This document shows, piece by piece, positions 54,649 through 63,764 of a stretch of DNA of 64,000 nt (positions are counted from its first letter, which is position 1; the number at the start of each line of letters is the position of its first letter). Location of the stretch: the NCBI RefSeq assembly GCF_019679455.1, contig NZ_JAIEZQ010000001.1, forward strand, positions 1,488,001 through 1,552,000, written 5' to 3'. A model generated the notes under the pieces. The model worked only from the letters and a program-made list of their open reading frames with translations, made no database searches and was not told the origin of the DNA. This DNA comes from Nocardioides jiangsuensis (GTDB taxonomy: Bacteria > Actinomycetota > Actinomycetes > Propionibacteriales > Nocardioidaceae). The translations under genes were made by a program, and so were the position numbers.

Positions 54649-57401
54649 CAGACCTCCATGCCCAGGACACGCATCGACTCACCCAGGTGGCGACGGTAGT
54701 CGCCGATCCTGCGAACACCGCGATACGGCCATGCCGTGCACAACCCGCTGCATTCCCAGTCGATCGACGCCACCAGGCGGAAGATCCGCCCGACCGTGAA
54801 GGCGAGCCTGGCGTGCTCACCTGCGGATCTGCCGCCAGGAAGCTGATCGAGTATCCACGGGATCTCCTCCCAGCGGTTCTCGACCGCAAACTCCTCCAGG
54901 TCCGGGACCGGCACCCCCCACCCCGCGGTCTCCCAGTCGAAGGCGACGAACTGAGGCTCCCCGGAGAGTCTGCGAATCCGGGCGTTCTTGGGGACGAGAT
55001 CGCCGTGGACGAGGCCCGGCCGGAGACCCTCGAGCGGGGCACCGGCGATGTCCCACTGGTGCTCCAACAGCAGGCAGCGCTCCACGGCAGCCGACAGCCG
55101 CGATCTTCCTTCCGGGTCGATCCTGGGGTTTCCCTGCGCCTTCGACATCGCCTCGATCACGCTGCCCAGACGGCTGCGGTAATGAGCAGGTCCGCGGTCG
55201 GGCAGCACCAGGTCGAGGCGCATCTCGGAGGTGGCCGAGTGGAGGGCTCCCAGCCAGCGTGCTGCGAGCCCACGGTGCTCGAAGGTCGCGGGGGTGTAGA
55301 CATCTCCGTCCACGTCTTCCATGAACAGCCAGCACTGGTCCTCGTCGTGGGCGGGGACGACCCCGTAGAAAGCCGGGCCGCAGCCAGGAACCGCGGGGAG
55401 GACGTGCTCGTACACGACTGGCTCGACCGCAGCTGCGGAGAGGCGCTTGGCGATGACGTCGCGTCCGCCCGGACCACAGCCGTGGAGGCAGCAGACCTCG
55501 GGCTCGTCGTGGTGCCTCTTCAGCACCTCCACGCGCCTCGGCAGCGGTGACCTCGTCCCGAGACCCCTCCAGGCGTCGGCGACATCCGCGAAGAGATCCG
55601 GAGCGGCGGGCTCGCTGACGTCGCCGCTCTTGACGACGCGGGCACGTCCTGACGACACCCCGTCGGTCATGCGGGCAACCCGGCCTCCGGCGAGCTCGAT
55701 CCGCTGGTCGCACCCCTCGAGCGTGCCCAGCCGGTGCGCGATCAGGAAGGTGGTGCGCCCCTCCATGAGCCGGTACATCGCCTCCATGATCGCCTTCTCG
55801 GTGCGGACGTCGACCGCGCTGGTCGGCTCGTCGAGGACGAGCACCGGGGCGTCCTTGAGGAAGGCCCGTGCCAAGGAGATGCGCTGGCGCTCACCGCCGG
55901 AGAGGCGCACGCCGCGCTCGCCGACGAGGGTGTCGAAACCGTCCGGCAGGGCCGCGATGAAGTCGTGGGCTCCGGCGGCGGCGGCAGCAGCGGTGATCTC
56001 CTCGAACGACGCCTCCGGCCGTGCGTAGGCGATGTTCTCGCCGATGCTCGTCGAGAACAGCAGCGGCTCCTGCAGGACGACGGCGAACTGCCTGCGCAGG
56101 TCGACGAGGCGATAGTCACGCAGGTCGACGTCGTCGAGGAGGATCCGCCCCTCGGTGGGGTCGTAGAAGCGGTTGAGCAGGCTCACCAGTGTGGTCTTGC
56201 CGGCCCCGGTGGCTCCGGACACGCCCACGCGCATGCCGGGCCGGACGTGCAGCGAGACGTTCTCCAGGACGGGACGCTGGGCGTCGTACCCGAAGGAGAC
56301 GCCGTCGAGGACGAGGTCGCCGCGCGCGCGGACCAGCGCACGTGCCCCGGGGCGCTCCCGCACGTCGGGCTGCTCGTCGAGCACGGCGAAGGCACGCTCC
56401 GCGCTCGCGAGGTGGCCCTGCAGCGAGCCCGCCTTCTTGCTCATGGTCCGCAACGGTGAGTACAGCTGGGCGAGGTAGGACATGACGAGGACGAGCTCGC
56501 CGACGGTGATCACACCTGCCTGCACGTGCAGTGCGCCCACGAAGAGGACCACGGCACTGCCCACGGCGGTCGTGAGGCCGACCAGGAGCGCGTAGCGGCC
56601 CGACACCACGGCGTAGTGGACGCGCGCCCACATCCCCTCGTGGAACCTCCGGGTGAACCGCTGCTCCTCGTGCTCCTCCTGACCGAAGGCCTGCACCACC
56701 CGGGTCGCCGCGAGCGTCTCCTGGGCCATGGACATCGCCCCGCTCTCCAGGCGCTTGACGCGCCGCGACTGGGTGCGGAGCCGGGCACGGTAACGCCAGG
56801 ACACGGCGAGGAGGACCGGGGAGACGGCGACCGCGACGAGCGCCAGCTGCCAGTCGATCACCGCGGTCACGTAGAGCATCGACACGAGGGTGAACGTCGC
56901 GGTCAGGAACGACGGGATCGAGTCCACGGCGATCTGCTGCACGGCGAGGGCGTCGTACTGGATCCGGTACGTGGAGTCGCTCGTCCCTCTCAGGTCGTGG
57001 TAGGAGACGGAGAGCCGCTGCAGATGGCGGAACAGGCGGGTACGGAAGTCGAGCAGCAGCCGCTCACCGGTGAGGGCGCGGACGACCGCGGTGCCGAGGC
57101 TCTGCAGCTGCGTGAGCAGCGCAACGGTCACGAACAGCAGGGAGGCGGCGAGGAGGAGCGCCGTGTCGGAGCCGGCCGGGAGGACCGGCTCGAGGACCGG
57201 CGGCACGGGCTGGGCGCCGAGCACGCTGTCGACCACGATCTTGAGGGGCACCGGGGCGAGCAGCGCGAGCGGCACGGCCAGCATGCTCAGCGCGTAGAGG
57301 CCCGCGATCCACAGCCGGTAGGGCCGCAGCTCCCGCCCCAGGCGTCGGAGGAGCTGACGCTCGCCGTACGACGTCCCGCCCTCGCGCCGCGCGCCGGTCA
57401 T
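54648..57401 (-). CDS. ABC exporter (TMD-NBD) fused to an APH-type kinase
   Basis: 917 aa. Residues about 25-320 are a six-helix ABC-exporter membrane domain; 350-600 are the ATPase with Walker A GATGAGKTT, signature LSGGERQR, Walker B VLVLDEPTSAVD and switch His in IAHRLGT. Residues about 620-917 are an APH-fold kinase: VIAKRLSAAA (Lys), VVYEHVLP (Glu), catalytic GLVHGDLVPKN and FDWETAGWG, all intact. ABC half-transporters of this type export lipids, glycolipids or peptides. Start overlaps the GH/GT stop (ATGA) and stop overlaps the free kinase: one coupled operon. Confidence 0.88.
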   Translation of the reverse strand: MTGARREGGTSYGERQLLRRLGRELRPYRLWIAGLYALSMLAVPLALLAPVPLKIVVDSVLGAQPVPPVLEPVLPAGSDTALLLAASLLFVTVALLTQLQSLGTAVVRALTGERLLLDFRTRLFRHLQRLSVSYHDLRGTSDSTYRIQYDALAVQQIAVDSIPSFLTATFTLVSMLYVTAVIDWQLALVAVAVSPVLLAVSWRYRARLRTQSRRVKRLESGAMSMAQETLAATRVVQAFGQEEHEEQRFTRRFHEGMWARVHYAVVSGRYALLVGLTTAVGSAVVLFVGALHVQAGVITVGELVLVMSYLAQLYSPLRTMSKKAGSLQGHLASAERAFAVLDEQPDVRERPGARALVRARGDLVLDGVSFGYDAQRPVLENVSLHVRPGMRVGVSGATGAGKTTLVSLLNRFYDPTEGRILLDDVDLRDYRLVDLRRQFAVVLQEPLLFSTSIGENIAYARPEASFEEITAAAAAAGAHDFIAALPDGFDTLVGERGVRLSGGERQRISLARAFLKDAPVLVLDEPTSAVDVRTEKAIMEAMYRLMEGRTTFLIAHRLGTLEGCDQRIELAGGRVARMTDGVSSGRARVVKSGDVSEPAAPDLFADVADAWRGLGTRSPLPRRVEVLKRHHDEPEVCCLHGCGPGGRDVIAKRLSAAAVEPVVYEHVLPAVPGCGPAFYGVVPAHDEDQCWLFMEDVDGDVYTPATFEHRGLAARWLGALHSATSEMRLDLVLPDRGPAHYRSRLGSVIEAMSKAQGNPRIDPEGRSRLSAAVERCLLLEHQWDIAGAPLEGLRPGLVHGDLVPKNARIRRLSGEPQFVAFDWETAGWGVPVPDLEEFAVENRWEEIPWILDQLPGGRSAGEHARLAFTVGRIFRLVASIDWECSGLCTAWPYRGVRRIGDYRRHLGESMRVLGMEV

Positions 57402-59959
57402 CGTCCCAGGCCTCCCGGTGCGGCGTCACCGGCGTCACCACCGGTGCCCTTGGGAGTCGTGGCCGGCACCCGGACCGCGGCGACGGCGACGGCGGTGGCC
57501 CGTCCGCACTCGACGGCGAGGCGCAGCGCCACCGCGGTGAGCAGGACCGCCAGGACGCCCGTGGCGACGACGGCCCCGCCGGCCGCGGTCACCGCCGCCA
57601 ACCCGGCGAGCGCGACGCACAGGACGACGGCGGTCCCGGAGCAGCGCGGCCACGCCAGGTAGCGGGTCAGCTGGCGTCCGCCGCCGTGCTCCTCCACCGC
57701 GATCCGCAGGCGTGCCGCCCCGAGCAGGCCGCCGCCCACGTGCAGGTCCCACCGGTCGAAGTCACCACCCCGGTGGAACGCGGCGCCGGCGGAGCGGAGC
57801 GCATCCTCGACCCGGCGCACCCACGCGTCCGGCGGCTCCCCGTGCTCGCTCCAGACCTCGAGCGAACGCCGTCGCGGCAGCGTCGGGCTCCGGCCGCCAC
57901 GAGCGCGCCAGGGGGTCAGGCCGTGCCTGACGCGTCCGTCCAGCCGGGCGACCGGCTGCGCGAGGTAGAGCCCGGCGACGAGGGCGCGCAGGCGCAGCGT
58001 CTCCCAGCGCGAACGGGGAGCGGTGGGGAACCGCGCCCGTGCGGCGCCGCGGACCGCCTGCGTCAGGAGCGGCGCCAGACACGCGGCGAGGACGGGCAGG
58101 GCCAGGAACAGCGGCGGCCAGGTGACCCCCAGCAGGGAGACCGCGGCGAGCGCGGCGATCCCCAGGTACCACTCGGGCATCAGGGGGAGCGAGGCGAGAG
58201 TCCCGTCCGCCGGACGGTAGAGCTGCTGGAAGGGGCTGCTGCCCCAGGTGCCGTAGTACACCCGCCAGCGACGCGGAGGCGGGAGGTTCACACCGCGCCC
58301 GTACAGCCGACCGCTCCAGGCCAGGTGACCGGGAGCGTTGTACCGCTCGGGCCACTTGCGCTCGAGCAGCGCCTCGGCCCGGCCGTAGCCGCGCTGCTGC
58401 CGCCAGTACATCCGCAGCGAGTTGCGCCGGTGGTGCCACACGACGGCGGCGGGGTTGAAGCCCAGCGTCCAGCCGCGCTCCTGCAGTCGCCAGCAGAGGT
58501 CGACGTCGTCGCCGGCGGTCCGGAACCGCGGGTCGAAACCGCCGACCGCCTCGAGGCACTCCCGGCGGAAGGCCATGTTGCAGCCGGGGATGTGCTCGGC
58601 CTCCCGGTCCGAAAGCAGCACGTGGACCGGACCGCCGGGCGCGTTCGCCACGCAGTCCGCGATCGCGCCGTCGCCCGCGGGCGGGAGGTTGGGGCCGCCG
58701 ACGCCGGCGTGGTCGGTCGTGCGGAACGTGAGCGCGAGCAGGGTCAGCCAGTCCGGGTCCGGCCGGGCGTCGTCGTCGGTGTAGGCGACGACGTCACCGG
58801 TCGCCGCGGTGAGGCCGGTGTTCCGTGCGGCGCTCAGGCCGCGGTTCTCGGTGCTGATCACCCGGTACGGGTACGCGGCGGCGATCGCGGCCGTCCCGTC
58901 CGTGGACCCGTCGTCGACCACGATCACCTCGTAGTCCGGGTAGTCGAGCTTCAGCAGGCCGTCGAGGCAGTCGCGCACGGTCGCCTCGCCGTTGTAGGTG
59001 CACACCACCACCGACATCCGGGGCCAGTCGGCGCCGGGCGCGGGCGGCATCCGGGCGAACGCCGCGCTCACCGATGCCAGCGCGGGCTTCGGTCGCCGGT
59101 CGCGCGTCGTCAGGCCGAAGTCCCAGTCCTCGATGTCGTGACCGCCGCGGTGCCACTCGTCGGTCCAGCCGAAGACGAAGGCGCCGGCGCAGCCCGCATC
59201 CGCCGCGGTCTCGACCTGCCAGCGCAGCACGCGGGCCTGCTCGTCGAGGCCGTGACGGCGGCTGTCGAGCCCGATCTCGGCCATGACCAGGGGGGAGTCA
59301 CCGGCGAGGTTCTGCAGCCGCGCGAGGTAGGCCTCCAACGGCTGCCGGTCCTCGAGGTAGACGTTGAACGTGGCCAGGTCGAGGAACGGCAGCTCCAGGT
59401 ACTCCGTGGTGGGGAAGTTGACGTAGGTGACGAGGCCACCCGGGTCCTCCTCCTTCGTCGCCACGTAGAGCCGCTCCAGGAACCGCTCGACCGGGCGGCG
59501 GCCGTGCCAGCGCACGATCGAGGCGGGGATCTCGTTGCCGACCGTGTAGCAGAGGATCGCGGGATGGCCGGCGCACGTCCGGACCATGTCGCGCACCCGG
59601 TCCTCGATCGCGCGAGCGCGGGCCCGGTCGTCCAGGAAGGTCACGTGCTGCTCCCACGGCAGACCGACCATCACCCGCAGGCCGTGGGCGGCGGCGCTGT
59701 CGAGCACCCACCGGGGCGGGACGACGTAGGTCCGGACCGCGTTCATCCCGTGCGCGGCGATCGCGGCGAAGTCCGCCTCGACCACCTCCGGCAGGGGGAA
59801 CTCGCAGCCCTCGTCGCGCGGCCTGAAGGTTCCGTAGGTCACGCCCCGGGCATAGAACTTGTCCTCCCCGTCGAAGAGGAACTTCCCCCGGACGGAGAGG
59901 CGCGGCAGGAGGTCGTCCCCTGACCGTGGTCGGGGAGGTGACGACCCGAACATCCCCAT
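57398..59959 (-). CDS. Glycoside hydrolase / family 2 glycosyltransferase fusion
   Basis: 853 aa from ATG 59959 (GAGGGGG upstream); the longer frame lacks support. Residues about 20-320 form a TIM-barrel glycosidase of the GH2/GH5 type, with acid/base Glu in TVGNEIP and nucleophile Glu in VMAEIGLDS. Residues about 330-600 are a GT2 domain: VVVCTYNGEATV, VVDDGSTDGT, YTDDDARPDPDW, GCNMAFRR, GDDVDLCWRLQERG. Membrane helices follow (about 655-700 and 795-830). It likely builds and trims, or transfers, a surface glycan. First gene of the three-gene operon with the ABC-kinase and the free kinase. Confidence 0.85.
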   Translation of the reverse strand: MGMFGSSPPRPRSGDDLLPRLSVRGKFLFDGEDKFYARGVTYGTFRPRDEGCEFPLPEVVEADFAAIAAHGMNAVRTYVVPPRWVLDSAAAHGLRVMVGLPWEQHVTFLDDRARARAIEDRVRDMVRTCAGHPAILCYTVGNEIPASIVRWHGRRPVERFLERLYVATKEEDPGGLVTYVNFPTTEYLELPFLDLATFNVYLEDRQPLEAYLARLQNLAGDSPLVMAEIGLDSRRHGLDEQARVLRWQVETAADAGCAGAFVFGWTDEWHRGGHDIEDWDFGLTTRDRRPKPALASVSAAFARMPPAPGADWPRMSVVVCTYNGEATVRDCLDGLLKLDYPDYEVIVVDDGSTDGTAAIAAAYPYRVISTENRGLSAARNTGLTAATGDVVAYTDDDARPDPDWLTLLALTFRTTDHAGVGGPNLPPAGDGAIADCVANAPGGPVHVLLSDREAEHIPGCNMAFRRECLEAVGGFDPRFRTAGDDVDLCWRLQERGWTLGFNPAAVVWHHRRNSLRMYWRQQRGYGRAEALLERKWPERYNAPGHLAWSGRLYGRGVNLPPPRRWRVYYGTWGSSPFQQLYRPADGTLASLPLMPEWYLGIAALAAVSLLGVTWPPLFLALPVLAACLAPLLTQAVRGAARARFPTAPRSRWETLRLRALVAGLYLAQPVARLDGRVRHGLTPWRARGGRSPTLPRRRSLEVWSEHGEPPDAWVRRVEDALRSAGAAFHRGGDFDRWDLHVGGGLLGAARLRIAVEEHGGGRQLTRYLAWPRCSGTAVVLCVALAGLAAVTAAGGAVVATGVLAVLLTAVALRLAVECGRATAVAVAAVRVPATTPKGTGGDAGDAAPGGLGR

Positions 59960-60141
59960 GACAGCGCGGCCCCCTCGTGCATCGGCGACACCGGCGTCGC
60001 TGCCGGACGACCCGACGCAACCCGCAGCCCCATGCCTCCCCATTGGATCGTCCGGGAGGGCCTCACCGGAATGGCTCAGGGGGAGCCTCGATGCCGGGCG
60101 GACGGATGGCCCGACCTGACCCCCGGCGACGCGCGAACGGG

Positions 60142-61701
60142 TCAGCCGGCCATGGCCTGCCACGCCTCCCGGAGAGCCTTCTTGTCGACCTTGCCGTAGA
60201 CGGTGAGCGGCAGCTGGTCGACCTGGTGGACGGCCTTGGGTCGCTTGTACGCCGACAGCGAGCCGCGGCACTGACGCGTCACCTCGGTCTCGTCGAGCGT
60301 CACGCCCTCGGAGGCGACCACGAACGCCACGACCGCCTCGCCCCAGTCGGGATGAGGTACGCCGACGACGGCGGCCTGCGCGACGCCCTCGACCTCACGG
60401 AGGGCGGCCTCGACCTCGCTGCAGTAGACGTTCATCCCGCCGGTGATGATCATGTCGTTCTTGCGGTCCAGCAGGTAGAGGTAGCGCTCCTCGTCGAGGT
60501 AGCCGATGTCACCGGTGCGCAGCCAGCCGTCCTGGAGCGTGCGGGCGGTCGCCTCGGGCAGGCCGTGGTAGCCGCTCATCGTGTAGGCGGTACGCGCGAC
60601 GACCTCGCCCTCGGCGCCGGCCGGGCAGTCCCGGCCGTCCTCGTCGACGATGCGGACCTCGGCCATCGCAGTGGGCTGGCCGCAGCTGCGCAGCCGGTGC
60701 CGGTGCTGCTCGTCGGTGACGTGCGCCTCGCGGGTGAGCCTCGTGATGAAGTTGGGCGCCTCCGACTGACCGTAGAGCTGCATGAAGACGGGACCGAACC
60801 GGTCGAGCCCCTCCGCGAGCCTCTCCGGCGACATCGGCGCGGCGCCGTACAGGATCGTGCGCAGCGACGACAGGTCCCAAGCTCCCTCGGCGGCCCGGTC
60901 CAGCAGGCGGTAGATCATCGTCGGCACCATGAACAGGAAGCTCACCCCCTCCTCGGTCACCGCGCGCAGCACCGCGGTGGCGTCGAAGCCCCGCTCCACG
61001 TGGCTGACCGCCCCGGCCAGCAACGCCGTCTGGAGCAGGAAGCCCGCGCTGTGCGGCAGCGGCGAGGAGAGCAGCAACCGCTCCTCGGAGCGGATCTCGG
61101 TCTCGATGCGGTGCGCGAGCAGGTTCAGCGCGAGCTGCTGCTGCAGGTGTACGACGCCCTTGGGACGTCCCGTCGTCCCGCCCGTGTAGAGCATCAGCCC
61201 CACGTCGGTCGCGGAGACCTCGACCGCGGGCGGGTCTTCCGACCGTCCGGCCAGGGCGGTGGACCACGGCAGGGCGTCCGGAGGTGGCGCCTCGTCGGCG
61301 TCGAGCGCGACCACCGTGCGCAGTGCCTCTCCCGCGCGCAGACAGGACATCGCGACGTCGAGCTGCGAGCTGGACGCCACGGCGACGACGGCCCCGCTGT
61401 CGCGGAGGATGTAGGTGGCCTCGCCGGGCGAGAGCATGTCGTTGAGCGGCACCTTCGCTGCGCCGAGCTTGACGACCGCGAGGTCGGCGACCACGTACTC
61501 GGCGCAGTTGGACATCATCAGCGCCACCGGCGTCCCCGGTGCGACACCGAGGGCGAGCAGGGCGTGGGCAAGCCGGTTGGCCGCCCGGTCGAGGTCGCCG
61601 TAGGTCCAGGCGGTCCCGTCCACGACGACCGCGGGGCGCGCGGCGTGCTTGGCCAGGGCCCCGGCCATGAGGGTCTGCAGGGTCAGGGGGAGGTCGTTCA
61701 T
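60142..61701 (-). CDS. Acyl-CoA synthetase (AMP-forming)
   Basis: 519 aa from ATG 61701, overlapping the thiolase stop (ATGA). ANL-family motifs: YTGGTTGRPKG (P-loop), YGQSEAP, GWLRTGDIG, LLDRKNDMIITGG, and the C-terminal Lys in TVYGKVDKKAL. Converts a carboxylic acid, ATP and CoA to acyl-CoA. Last gene of a minus-strand operon with thiolase, SDR and MFS transporter; the acid used is not known. Confidence 0.9.
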   Translation of the reverse strand: MNDLPLTLQTLMAGALAKHAARPAVVVDGTAWTYGDLDRAANRLAHALLALGVAPGTPVALMMSNCAEYVVADLAVVKLGAAKVPLNDMLSPGEATYILRDSGAVVAVASSSQLDVAMSCLRAGEALRTVVALDADEAPPPDALPWSTALAGRSEDPPAVEVSATDVGLMLYTGGTTGRPKGVVHLQQQLALNLLAHRIETEIRSEERLLLSSPLPHSAGFLLQTALLAGAVSHVERGFDATAVLRAVTEEGVSFLFMVPTMIYRLLDRAAEGAWDLSSLRTILYGAAPMSPERLAEGLDRFGPVFMQLYGQSEAPNFITRLTREAHVTDEQHRHRLRSCGQPTAMAEVRIVDEDGRDCPAGAEGEVVARTAYTMSGYHGLPEATARTLQDGWLRTGDIGYLDEERYLYLLDRKNDMIITGGMNVYCSEVEAALREVEGVAQAAVVGVPHPDWGEAVVAFVVASEGVTLDETEVTRQCRGSLSAYKRPKAVHQVDQLPLTVYGKVDKKALREAWQAMAG

Positions 61702-62870
61702 CGCAGCCGTTCCAGGATGCTCGCGTAGTTGGCGACGGCGGTGCCGCCCATGTTGAAGACGCCGGCCCGGGTGGCATCGGGGACCTGCATCGCGCCCGCG
61801 GCCCCGGTGAGCTGCATCGCGGCGAGGACGTGCTGGGACACGCCGGTGGCGCCGATCGGGTGGCCCTTCGACTTCAGGCCGCCGGACGGGTTCACCGGCA
61901 GCTTCCCGTCCCGGTGCGCCCAGCCCTCCTCGACCACGACCCGCCCCTCGCCGGGGGCGCACAGCCCGAGCATCTCGTACTCGATGAGCTCGGCGATCGT
62001 GAAGCAGTCGTGGATCTCGAGCAGGTCGAGGTCCCACACGGTGGCCCCGGCGGTGGCCAGCGCGCTCTGCCAGGCCCGGCGGCCGGCCTCGAACACGACG
62101 GGGTCGCGCCGCGACAGCGGCAGGTAGTCGTTGCGCTGGGCGATCGCCCGGACCGCGACGGCCGGTGCCTCCGCCGGAGCCGCGCCCGCGCGGGTCAGCA
62201 CGAGGGCGGCCGCCCCGTCGGAGATCGGGGAGCAGTCGGTGCGCCGGAGCGGGCCGGCCACCACGGGGTTGCGGTCGGAGACGGTGTCGCAGAACTCGAC
62301 GCCGAGGTCCTTGCGGAGCTGTGCGAACGGGTTGTGCACGCCGTGCCGGTGGTTCTTCGCGGCGATTTCGGCGAGCACGGTTCCGTGGTCGCCGTACCGG
62401 GCGAAGTAGGCCTCGGCGATGCGCGCGAAGATCTCGGCGAAGCCGACCGGTGAGTCGGACCCGGCGCGGTCGTAGTCCGCCCCGAGCAGCGCCCGCCCCG
62501 CGGTGCGCGGGTCGCCGTCGGTCATCTTCTCGACACCGACGACGAGCACGGTCCGGGCGTCTCCCGCCGCGATGGCGCGCACGCCCTGGAGCACGGCGGC
62601 CGACCCGGTGGCGCAGGCGTTCTCGACGCGGGTGGCCGGCGTGAACCGGAGGTCGTCGTCGGCCTGCAGGACCAGCGAGGAGGAGAAGGTGAGCGGGCTG
62701 AGCCCCCCGTTGTAGTGGCCCAGCACGATCTCGTCGACGTCGGCCGGCGCGAGGCCGGCGTGAGCGATCGCGTCACGCGCGACGGTGGTGACCAGGGACT
62801 CCACCGTCTCACCGGTCAGACGGCCGAACGGGGTGTGCGACCAGCCGATCATGTCGGCACGGCGTTCCAC
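61698..62870 (-). CDS. Thiolase family protein (acetyl-CoA acetyltransferase type)
   Basis: 390 aa, GTG start (ATG six codons later is possible). Active-site Cys in ENACATGSAAVLQ (near residue 87), the NPSGGLKSKGHPIGATG segment with the catalytic His, and GGTAVANYA near the end. The pattern resembles SCP2-type thiolases. Would cleave a 3-ketoacyl-CoA in the same pathway as the neighbouring synthetase. Starts three bases after the SDR stop. Confidence 0.88.
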   Translation of the reverse strand: MERRADMIGWSHTPFGRLTGETVESLVTTVARDAIAHAGLAPADVDEIVLGHYNGGLSPLTFSSSLVLQADDDLRFTPATRVENACATGSAAVLQGVRAIAAGDARTVLVVGVEKMTDGDPRTAGRALLGADYDRAGSDSPVGFAEIFARIAEAYFARYGDHGTVLAEIAAKNHRHGVHNPFAQLRKDLGVEFCDTVSDRNPVVAGPLRRTDCSPISDGAAALVLTRAGAAPAEAPAVAVRAIAQRNDYLPLSRRDPVVFEAGRRAWQSALATAGATVWDLDLLEIHDCFTIAELIEYEMLGLCAPGEGRVVVEEGWAHRDGKLPVNPSGGLKSKGHPIGATGVSQHVLAAMQLTGAAGAMQVPDATRAGVFNMGGTAVANYASILERLR

Positions 62871-62873
62871 GGG

Positions 62874-63725
62874 TCAGCTCCCGTCGACCGGAGCGGTGAC
62901 GCTCATCGAGTCGGTCATCGGGATCACGGCGGCCAGCCCGCCGTCGACGGGGATGTTCGTCCCGCTGATGAACCGCGCCCGGTCACTGGCCAGGAACCGG
63001 ACCAGCTCGCCGACGTCCCACCCGCTGCCCTCGACCCCGCCGGCGCCGACCGGGGCGACGTTGCGGCGCCGGACGCGGTCCTCCTCGCTCAGCCCCTGGG
63101 AGTGGACCATCGGCGTGTGCAGGAAGCCCGGCACCAGGGCGTTGACCCGGATCCCCTCGGGGCCGTGCATCGCGGCCATCGCACGGGTGAGGTTGGTGAC
63201 GGCACCCTTGGTGGCGCTGTAGATGACCGAGGGGTGCGCGCCGAGGACGCCGGCGATCGACGAGGTGTTGATGATCGACCCGCCGCCCCGCTTCCGCATG
63301 TGTGGGATGACGAAGCGGGACATCAGCACCATCGAGGTGACGTTGATGTCGAAGCAGCGGTCCCAGGCGTCCAGGTCCACGTCGACGACCGAGCCGCTGG
63401 GGCCGACGATCCCGACGTTGTTGAACAGCACGTCCACACCGCCCCACGCGTCGACCACCGCCGCGACGACCGCCTCGCAGTCCTCTACCCGGGACACGTC
63501 CGCGGGCAGCACGAGGCACTCGCCGCCGGCACCTTCGACCAGCTCGCGGGTCTCGGTCATGTTCTCGGCGACCGAGTCGACGAGCGCGACCTTCATGCCG
63601 GACTGGGCGAGCAGGACGGCGGCCGCACGGCCGTTGCCGATGCCCGAGGCGCGGGAGCCGGCGCCGGCGATGATGGCGACCTTGCCGGCGAGGTCGTCGG
63701 GGCGGGCCTGTTCAGGGGCGTTCAT
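62874..63725 (-). CDS. Short-chain dehydrogenase/reductase
   Basis: 283 aa classical SDR. NAD(P) site GAGSRASGIGNGRA (with a three-residue insertion against the usual TGxxxGIG), NNVG, catalytic Ser in INTSSIAG and Tyr/Lys in IYSATKGAV. C-terminal NIPVDGGLAAVIP. Probably the hydroxyacyl or alcohol dehydrogenase step before the thiolase. ATG 63725 with GGAAGGAAT upstream (CCTTCC on the plus strand). Confidence 0.88.
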   Translation of the reverse strand: MNAPEQARPDDLAGKVAIIAGAGSRASGIGNGRAAAVLLAQSGMKVALVDSVAENMTETRELVEGAGGECLVLPADVSRVEDCEAVVAAVVDAWGGVDVLFNNVGIVGPSGSVVDVDLDAWDRCFDINVTSMVLMSRFVIPHMRKRGGGSIINTSSIAGVLGAHPSVIYSATKGAVTNLTRAMAAMHGPEGIRVNALVPGFLHTPMVHSQGLSEEDRVRRRNVAPVGAGGVEGSGWDVGELVRFLASDRARFISGTNIPVDGGLAAVIPMTDSMSVTAPVDGS

Positions 63726-63764
63726 GGGATTCCTTCCGTGGTTCGGTCGGGGCGCGGGAGCGGT

